This document shows positions 39,276 through 47,969 of a stretch of DNA of 64,000 nucleotides, in pieces (position 1 is the first letter of the stretch; every line of letters begins with the position of its first letter). The DNA is from RGIG4034 sp045576455 (GTDB lineage: Bacteria; Bacillota; Clostridia; Lachnospirales; Lachnospiraceae): NCBI GenBank assembly GCA_045576455.1, contig JAZNGM010000001.1:372001-436000 (forward strand). Reading direction: 5' to 3'. Below the pieces are notes generated by a model, which saw only the letters and a program-made list of their open reading frames with translations, was not told the origin of the DNA and did no database searches. The position numbers were made by a program, and so were the translations under genes.

Positions 39276-40454
39276 ATGAAAGATTTTGAATTAAAGTACG
39301 GCTGTAACCCTAATCAGAAGCCGGCAAAAATATATGTTAACGATGGAAGAGAACTTCCTATTGAAGTATTAAACGGAAGACCGGGTTATATTAATTTCCT
39401 GGATGCATTTAACGGATGGCAGCTTGTCCGTGAGTTAAAGGAAGCAACAGGCCTTCCTGCAGCTACTTCTTTTAAGCACGTATCACCGGCAGGTGCGGCA
39501 GTAGGACTTCCGCTTGACGATACATTGGCAAAGATTTACTGGGTAGATGACCTTGGCGAACTTTCACCGCTTGCATGTGCTTATGCAAGAGCAAGAGGCG
39601 CTGACAGAATGTCTTCTTTCGGTGATTTTATTGCACTTTCTGATGTGTGTGATGTGGCTACGGCTAAGATTATTAAAAGAGAAGTTTCAGATGGTGTTAT
39701 TGCACCGGGTTATGAACCGGAAGCACTTGCTATTTTGAAAGAAAAGAAAAAAGGTAACTATAATGTTATTCAGATTGATCCTTCTTATAAGCCACAGCCG
39801 ATTGAGCATAAAGATGTATTCGGTATTACTTTTGAGCAGGGAAGAAATGAGATTGAAATTAATGAATCCCTTCTTGAAAATGTGGTTACCAAGAATAAAG
39901 AAATTCCTGAGTCTGCAAAGAGAGATATGCTTATTGCATTAATCACATTAAAATATACACAGTCTAACTCCGTTTGCTATGTCAAAGACGGACAGGCAAT
40001 CGGTATCGGAGCCGGCCAGCAGTCACGTGTTCATTGTACACGTCTTGCAGGAAGCAAAGCTGATAACTGGTTACTCCGCCAGTGTCCGAAGGTTATGAAT
40101 CTTCCGTTCCTTGATACCATCGGAAGAGCAGACCGCGACAATGCCATCGACAACTATATCGGCGAAGAATATATGGATGTTCTTTCTGAAGGTGCATGGC
40201 AGAAAGTATTTAAGACAAAACCGGAAGTATTTACGGCAGAAGAAAAGAAAGCCTGGTTATCCCAGATGGATAATGCAGTACTTGGCTCAGATGCATTCTT
40301 CCCGTTCAGCGATAACGTAGAACGTGCTAAGAAGAGCGGTGTTAAATATATTGTACAGCCGGGTGGCTCTGTAAGGGATGATTTGGTAATTGAGTGTTGT
40401 GATAAATACGGCATGGCGATGGTATTTAACGGCGTCCGTTTATTCCATCACTAA
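39276..40454 (+). CDS. purH: AICAR formyltransferase (PurH transformylase part only)
   Basis: A 392-residue protein corresponding to the C-terminal transformylase of PurH: ELKYGCNPNQKPAKIYV at the start, then SFKHVSPAGAAVGLPL with the catalytic K-H, and GAGQQSRVHCTRLAGSKAD. The N-terminal IMP cyclohydrolase (MGS-like) domain of PurH is absent, and that activity comes from the preceding purO. It transfers a formyl group from 10-formyl-tetrahydrofolate to AICAR. CGGAGG precedes the ATG. A 15-bp direct repeat (CGTATAAAATAACAA) lies in the gap before it. Confidence 0.92.
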   Translation: MKDFELKYGCNPNQKPAKIYVNDGRELPIEVLNGRPGYINFLDAFNGWQLVRELKEATGLPAATSFKHVSPAGAAVGLPLDDTLAKIYWVDDLGELSPLACAYARARGADRMSSFGDFIALSDVCDVATAKIIKREVSDGVIAPGYEPEALAILKEKKKGNYNVIQIDPSYKPQPIEHKDVFGITFEQGRNEIEINESLLENVVTKNKEIPESAKRDMLIALITLKYTQSNSVCYVKDGQAIGIGAGQQSRVHCTRLAGSKADNWLLRQCPKVMNLPFLDTIGRADRDNAIDNYIGEEYMDVLSEGAWQKVFKTKPEVFTAEEKKAWLSQMDNAVLGSDAFFPFSDNVERAKKSGVKYIVQPGGSVRDDLVIECCDKYGMAMVFNGVRLFHH

Positions 40455-40487
40455 AAACGTGTTTTCCCGAAAGTAATGGAGGGAAAT

Positions 40488-41174
40488 ATGGATATAAAAG
40501 CTATTGAATAGGAATTGTTTACACTTTCCAAGGATAATATTGTAGCGTACGTAAAACGGGTAGTACCTGATGCAAAACCGGTGATTGGTGTTGCCCTTCC
40601 GAAACTCCGCACTATAGCTAAAAGAATCGTAAAGGATGATTGGCGTACCTTTCTTACGGATTGTCCTGACGAATATTTCGAACAGCAGATATTAAAGGCA
40701 TATGTAATCGGCTATGCTAATGCGGATATAGAAGAAATGCTTATGTATGCGGATGCGTTTGTACTAAAGATAAAGGACTGGGCGGTGAACGATGCATTTT
40801 GTGCTTCCTTTAAGATAGCGCTTGGACACCGTGAACGGGTGTATCAATGGTTAATGGATTATGCGGAAAAAGAGGATGCGTTTTTGCAACGTATGGCAGC
40901 TGTCATGTTGATGACTTATTTTCTTGACGATACCTATATTTTAAAGGTGTTTCATGTAATGGATAAGTTAAAGCATGAAGGCTACTATACCAAGATGGCC
41001 GTTGCGTGGTGCGTGGCTACCGCATTTGCCTATTATCCTAAGGAAACCATGGAATACTTAAATAATAACCAGCTTGATAAATGGACCTATAATAAAGCAA
41101 TTCAAAAGATGCTGGAATCATTCCGGATATCGGCTGAAGACAAAGAGATATTACGTTCCATGAAGAGAAAATAA
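40488..41174 (+). pseudogene. DNA alkylation repair (AlkD-like) gene with an in-frame amber codon
   Basis: GGAGGGAAAT before ATG 40488 gives MDIKAIE, then TAG at 40509-40511, then ELFTLSKDNIVAYVKRVVPD, IGVALPKLRTIAKRI and about 220 more residues of a HEAT-like AlkD glycosylase, ending NKAIQKMLESFRIS... The frame is otherwise intact. AlkD-like proteins remove bulky alkylated bases. Translation could restart at TTG 40515, but that lacks a good ribosome site. Either the gene is newly broken, the amber is read through, or the base is a sequencing error. Confidence 0.65.
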
Positions 41175-41235
41175 AAAGCAAGCTAAAAAGTTCACAAAAA
41201 TAAGAAGATGGAAAATTATATAATTGAACGGTGTG

Positions 41236-41270
41236 AGATGCATGGATAAATTTTCATGCATCTTTCTTTC
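41236..41270 (+). terminator. Rho-independent terminator
   Basis: AGATGCATG (41236-41244) pairs with CATGCATCT (41255-41263), followed by TTCTTTCTT. Confidence 0.7.
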
Positions 41271-41279
41271 TTAATATGC

Positions 41280-41306
41280 TTGACACAATATTAATTAACT
41301 TATAAT
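41280..41306 (+). promoter_or_regulatory. Promoter of the DegV-family gene
   Basis: TTGACA (41280-41285) and TATAAT (41301-41306), spacing 15; TAATAT at 41303-41308 gives the more usual 17. Confidence 0.6.
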
Positions 41307-41364
41307 ATGGTATTGAAAACTACATACAGATGATGTTGAAAAGTTTAAGAAAAATGAGGGTTTT

Positions 41365-42255
41365 ATGATGAGTGATTTTGTGTTAAGTTGTTGTTCTACC
41401 GTGGATATATCTAAGGAACATCTGGAGAAGATTGATGTAAAGTATATTTGCTTCCATTATTCTTTGGGGGGCGTACAGTATCAGGACGATTTGGGGCAGT
41501 CAATGCCGCTGAGCGAGTTTTATGCAAGAATGGCAGCAGGCGAAGATACTGCAACAAGTCAGATTAATGCAGATGAGTTTGAGGAGTATTTTACACCGTT
41601 TTTGGAAGCAGGCAAGGATATTTTACATCTTTCCTTGTCATCCGGTATTTCAGGTGTTTGTAATTCAGCCATGATTGCTAAGCAGGAATTGGAAGAAAAG
41701 TACCCTGACAGAAAGATTTATGTGGTGGATTCTCTTGCCGCATCTTCCGGATATGGTCTTATCATGGATACACTTGCCGCAATGCGCGATGAGGGTAAGA
41801 GCATTGATGAGATTTACAATTGGATTGAAGAGAATAAGTTGAATATGCACCACTGGTTTTTCTCCACAGATCTTACATTTTTTATTAAAGGCGGACGTGT
41901 TTCCAAGACAGCAGGTTTTATCGGCACAGTGCTTAATATCTGTCCGTTGTTGAATGTAGATTATCAGGGCAGACTCATTCCGAGGGAAAAAATCAGAACG
42001 AAGAAAAAGGTAATCGCAAGAATCGTTGAGAAGATGGAAGAGTTTGCTTTAGATGGATATGATTATGCAGACAAATGCTATATTTCAAATTCGGCTTGTG
42101 AAGAGGATGCGAAAGAGGTTGCACGTATCATAGAAGAGAAATTCCCTAAACTTAACGGAAAGGTACTTGTCAATGATATCGGAACCACTATCGGAAGCCA
42201 TACGGGACCGGGAACCGTAGCATTGTTCTTCTGGGGTAAGAAAAGAGATAATTAA
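41365..42255 (+). CDS. DegV family (fatty-acid-binding) protein
   Basis: A 296-residue protein with the DegV layout: DFVLSCCSTVDISKEHLEKI, a TSQI(N) segment, HLSLSSGISGVCNSAMIA, VVDSLAASSGYGLIMD, and a C-terminal GPGTVALFFWGKK. DegV/FakB proteins bind a fatty acid in the cleft, with the conserved Ser near TSQ and HLSLSSG; in several Firmicutes they present it to the kinase FakA. ATGs occur at 41365 and 41368 behind GAGGG. No fakA is adjacent. Confidence 0.9.
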   Translation: MMSDFVLSCCSTVDISKEHLEKIDVKYICFHYSLGGVQYQDDLGQSMPLSEFYARMAAGEDTATSQINADEFEEYFTPFLEAGKDILHLSLSSGISGVCNSAMIAKQELEEKYPDRKIYVVDSLAASSGYGLIMDTLAAMRDEGKSIDEIYNWIEENKLNMHHWFFSTDLTFFIKGGRVSKTAGFIGTVLNICPLLNVDYQGRLIPREKIRTKKKVIARIVEKMEEFALDGYDYADKCYISNSACEEDAKEVARIIEEKFPKLNGKVLVNDIGTTIGSHTGPGTVALFFWGKKRDN

Positions 42256-42284
42256 AAGTAGTATTTAAGACAGAATATAGTTAT

Positions 42285-42322
42285 AACGGAGTGTTCATGT
42301 TTATGGACATTCCGTTTTTTTT
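42285..42322 (+). terminator. Rho-independent terminator
   Basis: AACGGAGTGTTCA pairs with TGGACATTCCGTT, followed by TTTTTT. Confidence 0.85.
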
Positions 42323-42408
42323 ATGATATTCTATCAAAGGCGCAAAAGCATTAAAGGTGCCAAAAAGAACCTTGAAAACTTCATAGGACAACACATAATT
42401 TCCTTGTT

Positions 42409-42550
42409 AGCGCCAGAACCTACAGGGTTGACGAGGAGGAAGGTTATCGAATATTCGGCGGATGCCTTTCCGTATGCTCCGATGCGATATTGACCGGCAA
42501 AAAAGCAGGCAACTGCATAACAAATTCGGGAAAGCGGAGAAACTAGAAAT
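42409..42550 (+). ncRNA. glmS ribozyme
   Basis: AGCGCCAGAACC (from 42409) holds the cleavage site before G42410; then GTTGACGAGGAGG, GGTTATCGAA, TTCGGCGGATGCC and the later core with ACCGGCAAAAAAGCAGGC are in the canonical order. When glucosamine-6-phosphate accumulates it acts as cofactor, the RNA cuts itself and the glmS mRNA is degraded. It lies 55 nt upstream of glmS, in the 349-bp gap that otherwise contains only the preceding terminator. Confidence 0.97.
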
Positions 42551-42604
42551 AGAATATGTTAATAAGAATATAATAATTAGTATATTGAAAGACAGAGGAA
42601 TATT

Positions 42605-44425
42605 ATGTGTGGAATTATTGGATATACAGGTAACAGGGAAGCAAAAGATATTTTGTTGCATGCCCTTGAAACGCTTGAATACAGAGGATATGACAGTGCG
42701 GGAATAGCGGTGTCGGATGATACTTTTGGTAAAGTGGAGATATATAAATGTGCCGGAAGAGTCAGTGAACTTAAAGCGATGTGTGATAATTATACTATTG
42801 ATGCTACTTGTGGAATGGGGCATACACGCTGGGCAACCCACGGCGGGGTTGTGAACCGTAATGCGCATCCGCATAAAGTGGGCAAGGTTACGGTTGTGCA
42901 TAACGGAATTATTGAAAATTACAAGGAACTGACATCTTATTACAGCCTTGAAAATGAACTTTATTCAGATACGGATTCCGAGGTGGCTGCTGCGCTATTA
43001 AATCATTTTTATGGCGGTAATCCTAAAGAGGCAATCAGAAAAGCGGTTTCAACCATGAAAGGAACTTTTGCATTGGTTATTATGTTTGATGACATACCCG
43101 ATGTGATTTTTTCCATTAGGAATGTAAGCCCTATCGTTGCAACCATAAGCGGGGAAGGTGCGCTTTTAGCATCCGACGTGACGGCATTGTGTCGTTTTAC
43201 AAACCGTTATTTTGTGGTGCCGGAATATCACATACTCATGTTGAAAAAGGATGGGATTGAACTTGAAAACCTTAAGGGAGAAAAAGTAGAGCCTGAGTAC
43301 CAGGTAGTTGACTGGGAGCTTAACAGCAGTGAAAAGAACGGTTATCCCTTTTATATGGAAAAAGAAATCATGGAACAGCCGGAAGCAATACTGAAAACCA
43401 TACAGAAGCGTATTAATGACGGATTTGTGGATTTTAGTAAGGATGGCGTGCCGGATTCCTTATTTACGGAATGTAAAAGAATATGCGTTGTGGCGTGCGG
43501 AACGGCAATGCATGCGGGGCTGGTGTTCAAGGCACTTGTGAAGAGCATTTTAAATATGCATATTGATGTGGAACTGGCATCTGAATTTATGTATTCCGAT
43601 CCGGTTATTGATGAAAAAACGCTGGTGATTGCCGTGTCACAATCGGGTGAAACGATTGATACCTTAGAGGCTTTAAAATATGCGCGAAAAAAAGGGGCTA
43701 AGAGCTTGGCAATCATTAATGTTAAAGGATCTTCCATTGCAAGGGAAAGCGACTATGTGTTATACACGGAAGCAGGACCGGAAATTGCCGTGGCAAGTAC
43801 AAAGGCATATACGACACAGCTTGCGGTTATGTATCTGATTGTGGCTAAAATGGCAGCTATCAAAGGAATTTATGAAAAAGAGGAAGTAAGTTCTTTTATC
43901 CGGGAATTGGAAAGTGTTCCCAAGGTAATGGAACAGGTGCTTGATAAAAAAGATGATATTCACAGAATTGCCGGCAAGGTGCTGGAAGCCAAGGATTTGT
44001 TTATGATTGGCCGCGGGCTTGATTATTCCATCCTTTTGGAAGGAAGCCTCAAGTTAAAAGAAGTATCCTATATACATTCGGAGGCATATGCGTCCGGCGA
44101 ATTAAAGCATGGTCCTATTGCACTGATTACGCAGGATACGCCGGTGGTTGCCGTGGTGACCCAGGAAAAAATCCGCGATAAAGAAATCTCCAATATACGG
44201 GAGGTTAAGTCAAGAGGTGCAGAGGTTATCCTGTTTGTAAAAGAAGCTCTTTCACAAGGCATTAAAGAGGAGTTTTTATCCTGTATTCTTCCAAATATGC
44301 GGGATGAATTTATGGTTATGCCTGCAAGTGTAGCGTTACAACTGCTTGCTTACTATGTGTCCTGCGATAAGGGCTTTGATGTGGATAAGCCGAGGAATTT
44401 AGCTAAAGTAGTAACAGTGGAATAA
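42605..44425 (+). CDS. glmS: Glutamine-fructose-6-phosphate aminotransferase (isomerizing)
   Basis: A 606-residue protein starting MCGIIGYTGNREAKDILLHA; Cys2 (after Met removal Cys1) is the nucleophile of the class II glutamine amidotransferase domain. HTRWATHGGVVNRNAHPH and the C-terminal SIS domains (VACGTAMHAG, AVSQSGETIDTLEAL, ELKHGPIALI) are intact. It makes glucosamine-6-phosphate for cell-wall and amino-sugar synthesis, and is controlled by the glmS ribozyme. Confidence 0.98.
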   Translation: MCGIIGYTGNREAKDILLHALETLEYRGYDSAGIAVSDDTFGKVEIYKCAGRVSELKAMCDNYTIDATCGMGHTRWATHGGVVNRNAHPHKVGKVTVVHNGIIENYKELTSYYSLENELYSDTDSEVAAALLNHFYGGNPKEAIRKAVSTMKGTFALVIMFDDIPDVIFSIRNVSPIVATISGEGALLASDVTALCRFTNRYFVVPEYHILMLKKDGIELENLKGEKVEPEYQVVDWELNSSEKNGYPFYMEKEIMEQPEAILKTIQKRINDGFVDFSKDGVPDSLFTECKRICVVACGTAMHAGLVFKALVKSILNMHIDVELASEFMYSDPVIDEKTLVIAVSQSGETIDTLEALKYARKKGAKSLAIINVKGSSIARESDYVLYTEAGPEIAVASTKAYTTQLAVMYLIVAKMAAIKGIYEKEEVSSFIRELESVPKVMEQVLDKKDDIHRIAGKVLEAKDLFMIGRGLDYSILLEGSLKLKEVSYIHSEAYASGELKHGPIALITQDTPVVAVVTQEKIRDKEISNIREVKSRGAEVILFVKEALSQGIKEEFLSCILPNMRDEFMVMPASVALQLLAYYVSCDKGFDVDKPRNLAKVVTVE

Positions 44426-44506
44426 ATGTTTTAGAAAATAAAGCAAGGAAAATAAGTTGTCCTATGGAGGTAAAAGCGTTACGTAATAACGGAGGATGGA
44501 GAAAAA

Positions 44507-46162
44507 ATGACATTGAAAGATCTTGAAATGCTGTTTTGCTTTGTGGGTGGACTGGGTATGTTCCTTTACGGTATGCATATCATGGCAGATGGTTTGCAGA
44601 AATCTGCCGGGGGAAAACTGAAAGACCTTATGGCATTTTTGACGAAGAACAGATTTGTTGCAGTTCTTGTGGGGGCAGGAATTACGGCAATTATACAGAG
44701 TTCTTCGGCAACTACGGTTATGGTAGTCGGATTTGTAAATGCGGGAATGCTTAATCTTACACAGGCAGTAGGGGTTATCATGGGTGCCAATATCGGTACT
44801 ACGATTACTGCATGGCTTGTATCCTTAAGTGAATTCGGTTCTGTATTGAAACCGGAGTTTTATGCACCGGTGTTAGTCGGAATCGGAGCGTTTTTTATTC
44901 TTTTTTCTAAGAGTGAGAAACGTAAAAAAACGGGCGAAATATTTGTAGGTATCGGAATATTGTTTATCGGTCTTTCGTTTATGTCAGATGCAATTAAACC
45001 GTACCGTGATTCTCAGATTTTTACGGATGCATTTGCAACATTGGGTAAGAATCCGTTACTGGCAATTGTTGCAGGTCTTGTTGTTACCGCGATAATTCAA
45101 AGCTCTTCTGCGAGTGTGGGTATTCTTCAGACACTTGCGCTTAACGGTATTGTAACATGGCGTTCGGCAGTATTTATTACGCTTGGACAGAATATCGGTA
45201 CGTGTGTCACCGCGCTTTTGTCCGGTGCCGGTGCATCGAAGAATGCAAAACGTGCCAGCGTAATCCATCTGCTATTTAACGTAATAGGAACCGTTATTTT
45301 TGGTGTGGCGATGTATTTTATATTCCTGTTTAATGCAGAGTGGGCGACTTCTACCATAAGCTCGGTGGAAATATCTATATTCCATACCATATTCAATATA
45401 TCCTGTACGGTACTTTTATTCCCGTTTGCGAAGGGGCTTGTGTGGTTGTCAGAGCATCTGCTCCGTGGGGGTAAGGATGAGACGGAAGATGTTACATTTA
45501 TTGATGAAGTTAAGAGAAAACTTGATAAACGTGTACTTGGAAATCCGGCATTCGCGCTTGAAACGGTTAAGCAAGAAGTGGATTTCATGGGCGAACTTGC
45601 ACTTAACAACCTTAAACGTGCCGTGGAAGCCGTTAAGTTAAAAGAACGGACAGCGATAGATGATGTACTTAAAACGGAAACGGATATTAACCAGCTTGAC
45701 AGAATGCTTACTTCTTTCTTAGTAGAAGTTGATAACTTGTCCCTTACAGAGCATCAGCATCTTCTTGTTAAAAACATGTTCTATACGATAAGTGATATTG
45801 AACGAATCGGTGACCACTGTGAAAATATTGTAGAACTTGCGCAGATGATGATTGACGACAAGATAGAATTCTCCAAGAAGGGTAGTGCAGATCTTGATGA
45901 GATTACACAGGAAACCATCACTGCGGTGACGTTAGCATTAGAGGCACGCCGTACCGGCAGCCGTAAAACTGCATATCAGGTTGAAACAGTTGAGAATAAT
46001 GTCGATAAGATGGAAGAGGAATTCAGGGAGAAACACATTGCGCGTCTTTCCAAAGGCAAATGTACTCCTGAAAACGGCGTCATTTTCTTAGACATTATGA
46101 ATAATCTTGAAAGAGTGGCTGACCATGCGAATAATATTGCAGGATATGTGTGCGTGGAATAA
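44507..46162 (+). CDS. Na+/phosphate cotransporter family protein with PhoU-like tail
   Basis: A 551-residue protein. The N-terminal 310 residues hold about eight membrane helices with the duplicated Na/Pi motif: IIQSSSATTVMVVGFVNAGM and IIQSSSASVGILQTLALNGI. The remaining part is a helical PhoU-like domain with coiled coils (ERIGDHCENIVELAQMM, ERVADHANNIAGYV). These proteins import phosphate with sodium; the tail may sense phosphate. GGAGG precedes the ATG. It is a single-gene unit with a terminator. Confidence 0.92.
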   Translation: MTLKDLEMLFCFVGGLGMFLYGMHIMADGLQKSAGGKLKDLMAFLTKNRFVAVLVGAGITAIIQSSSATTVMVVGFVNAGMLNLTQAVGVIMGANIGTTITAWLVSLSEFGSVLKPEFYAPVLVGIGAFFILFSKSEKRKKTGEIFVGIGILFIGLSFMSDAIKPYRDSQIFTDAFATLGKNPLLAIVAGLVVTAIIQSSSASVGILQTLALNGIVTWRSAVFITLGQNIGTCVTALLSGAGASKNAKRASVIHLLFNVIGTVIFGVAMYFIFLFNAEWATSTISSVEISIFHTIFNISCTVLLFPFAKGLVWLSEHLLRGGKDETEDVTFIDEVKRKLDKRVLGNPAFALETVKQEVDFMGELALNNLKRAVEAVKLKERTAIDDVLKTETDINQLDRMLTSFLVEVDNLSLTEHQHLLVKNMFYTISDIERIGDHCENIVELAQMMIDDKIEFSKKGSADLDEITQETITAVTLALEARRTGSRKTAYQVETVENNVDKMEEEFREKHIARLSKGKCTPENGVIFLDIMNNLERVADHANNIAGYVCVE

Positions 46163-46182
46163 ATAAAGATTAATGGATACCA

Positions 46183-46224
46183 AAGAGCCTTTGCGTTTTA
46201 GTGCGTAGAGGCTCTTGTTTTTTT
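46183..46224 (+). terminator. Rho-independent terminator
   Basis: AAGAGCCT (46183-46190) pairs with AGGCTCTT (46208-46215), followed by GTTTTTTT. Confidence 0.85.
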
Positions 46225-46286
46225 GATGGATTACGGTATGGATTCTTTACAATTTAACCCAAAACAAGTAAAATAAAAATATATTG

Positions 46287-47156
46287 ATGGCTAAGGGGGA
46301 TAAGGCGTTGTCCATACAGTGTGAATATATTAAAGATAATCTGACGCCTACATTTTTGTTTACCTGGCAGGGAAAACGAAGAAGAGATGAGGGGATTTAC
46401 GGTAGTCATGATTTTCCGGAAATAGGCATTATTATGTCGGGAAAGATGAATTATTTGATTGACGATGAGGTATATACGTTAGAGGAAGGAGATATACTTC
46501 TGTTGAATCCGGGGGTAAAGCATAGGGCTCTTGTACAGAATGCAGAAAACCCTGCTGTTGAATTTTTCGTTGGATATACGGACGTGCATTTTGAGGGAAT
46601 GGAACCTAACCATTTTACTTTGGGAGATGGAAGTCCTGTTTATCATACACAGCCGGATTTGCGGTTGAAGATATTTAAACTCTGTGATGCTATTAAGGAA
46701 GAAAATGCAGAATTAAGACCAGAGCGTTATTACATGCTCCGTTCGTACTTAGAACAGATGATTCTTCTTTTATTGCGTGAAGAAGCGCAACCGATGAAGC
46801 GCAATGAAGGTTATGCGTTTGAATCGGTGAATAAAAAGTATGCGGTGGAACAAATCATTAATTATTTTGAAGAACATTACAATGAAAAGATTTCACTTGA
46901 CCAGATTGCTGAAAATATGTACTTGAGTCCCTTTTATATATCTAAGATATTTAAGAGTGAGACGGGAGATACGCCAATCAGACATCTCATTAATATAAGA
47001 CTAGAGCGTGCAAAAAAACTTCTTGAGGAAGGAAAAGTATCCAGTATCCAGGAGGTTGCATTAATGGTGGGATATGATGATGCATATCATTTCAGCAAGT
47101 TGTATAAAAAACGCTATGGCATGCCGCCGTCACAGAGCAGGCAGATAAAGGAGTAA
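46287..47156 (+). CDS. AraC family transcriptional regulator
   Basis: About 289 residues. The N-terminal cupin domain contains DEVYTLEEGDILLLNPGVKH; the C-terminal 100 residues are two helix-turn-helix motifs: ISLDQIAENMYLSPFYISKI FKSETGDTP-type and IQEVALMVGYDDAYHFSKLY with KKRYGMPPSQSR. Such proteins usually sense a sugar or small molecule. The start is unsure: ATG 46287 has no clear ribosome site, while TTG 46308 has GGGGG 8 nt upstream. It is followed at 3 bp by traX-like gene. Confidence 0.85.
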   Translation: MAKGDKALSIQCEYIKDNLTPTFLFTWQGKRRRDEGIYGSHDFPEIGIIMSGKMNYLIDDEVYTLEEGDILLLNPGVKHRALVQNAENPAVEFFVGYTDVHFEGMEPNHFTLGDGSPVYHTQPDLRLKIFKLCDAIKEENAELRPERYYMLRSYLEQMILLLLREEAQPMKRNEGYAFESVNKKYAVEQIINYFEEHYNEKISLDQIAENMYLSPFYISKIFKSETGDTPIRHLINIRLERAKKLLEEGKVSSIQEVALMVGYDDAYHFSKLYKKRYGMPPSQSRQIKE

Positions 47157-47159
47157 ACA

Positions 47160-47936
47160 ATGTTCGCTTGTAGGACGTTAAATGCAGCCATGTTAAAACG
47201 GATTGCCGTGGTTACCATGTTAATCGACCATATCGGAGCTTGCGTATTAACGAGAGTTCTCATTTTTGGCGGACTTAGTAAAAACGCATATACTGTATGT
47301 TATGACATATATAATATATTGCGCCTGCTTGGCAGAACGGCATTCCCTATTTTTTGTTTTTTCCTGGTGGAAGGTTTTTTTAAGACAAGAAGCCGGTGTA
47401 AATATATGATGCGGTTGGGGATTTTTGCTTTGCTTTCGGAAATACCGTTTGATCTTGCTACGCAGGGCGTGCGGTTTATAAAGCCGCAACATTTTGCAAT
47501 GTACACCTGGAATGCACAGAATGTAATGTTTACGTTACTTATCGGTTTATTAGCTATCTGGGGGATGGACCGGGTCCGTAAAACGGTTAATATACCGGAT
47601 AAAGCAGCCCGTATAGCGGTAATGGCGTTGGGGTGTGCGTTAATAGGCGCGGTTGCATTGCTGCTGGGTAAGTATGGCAGGGTAGATTATGGTCTTTATG
47701 GGGTATTGACTATAATAGTCATTTATTTGTTTAATGATAACCCGGTGCTTAAATGTCTCCTGGGTTATTGTGCGCTGTTTGCGATAGATGCTAATTGTCT
47801 TTTGGGATTTTTGTTGCTGTTACTTTATGATGGGGAAAAGGGAAAACAGAATAAATACTTTTTTTATGCGTTTTATCCGGTGCATTTTATAGTGTTATTC
47901 ACCATGGCATTATTGATAACGGAAAAAATATTATAA
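47160..47936 (+). CDS. TraX family membrane protein
   Basis: A 258-residue protein with about eight hydrophobic helices. AVVTMLIDHIGACVL, LRLLGRTAFPIFCFFLVEGF and MRLGIFALLSEIPFDLAT are TraX family motifs. TraX acetylates F pilin in plasmid systems; chromosomal members in Firmicutes are probably acyltransferases of unknown substrate. There is no conjugation gene nearby. AAGGAG precedes the ATG, 3 bp after the AraC gene. Confidence 0.85.
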   Translation: MFACRTLNAAMLKRIAVVTMLIDHIGACVLTRVLIFGGLSKNAYTVCYDIYNILRLLGRTAFPIFCFFLVEGFFKTRSRCKYMMRLGIFALLSEIPFDLATQGVRFIKPQHFAMYTWNAQNVMFTLLIGLLAIWGMDRVRKTVNIPDKAARIAVMALGCALIGAVALLLGKYGRVDYGLYGVLTIIVIYLFNDNPVLKCLLGYCALFAIDANCLLGFLLLLLYDGEKGKQNKYFFYAFYPVHFIVLFTMALLITEKIL

Positions 47937-47969
47937 GTAGTAAAAGTGTGGGAAAGGTGGTAGAGAGGT

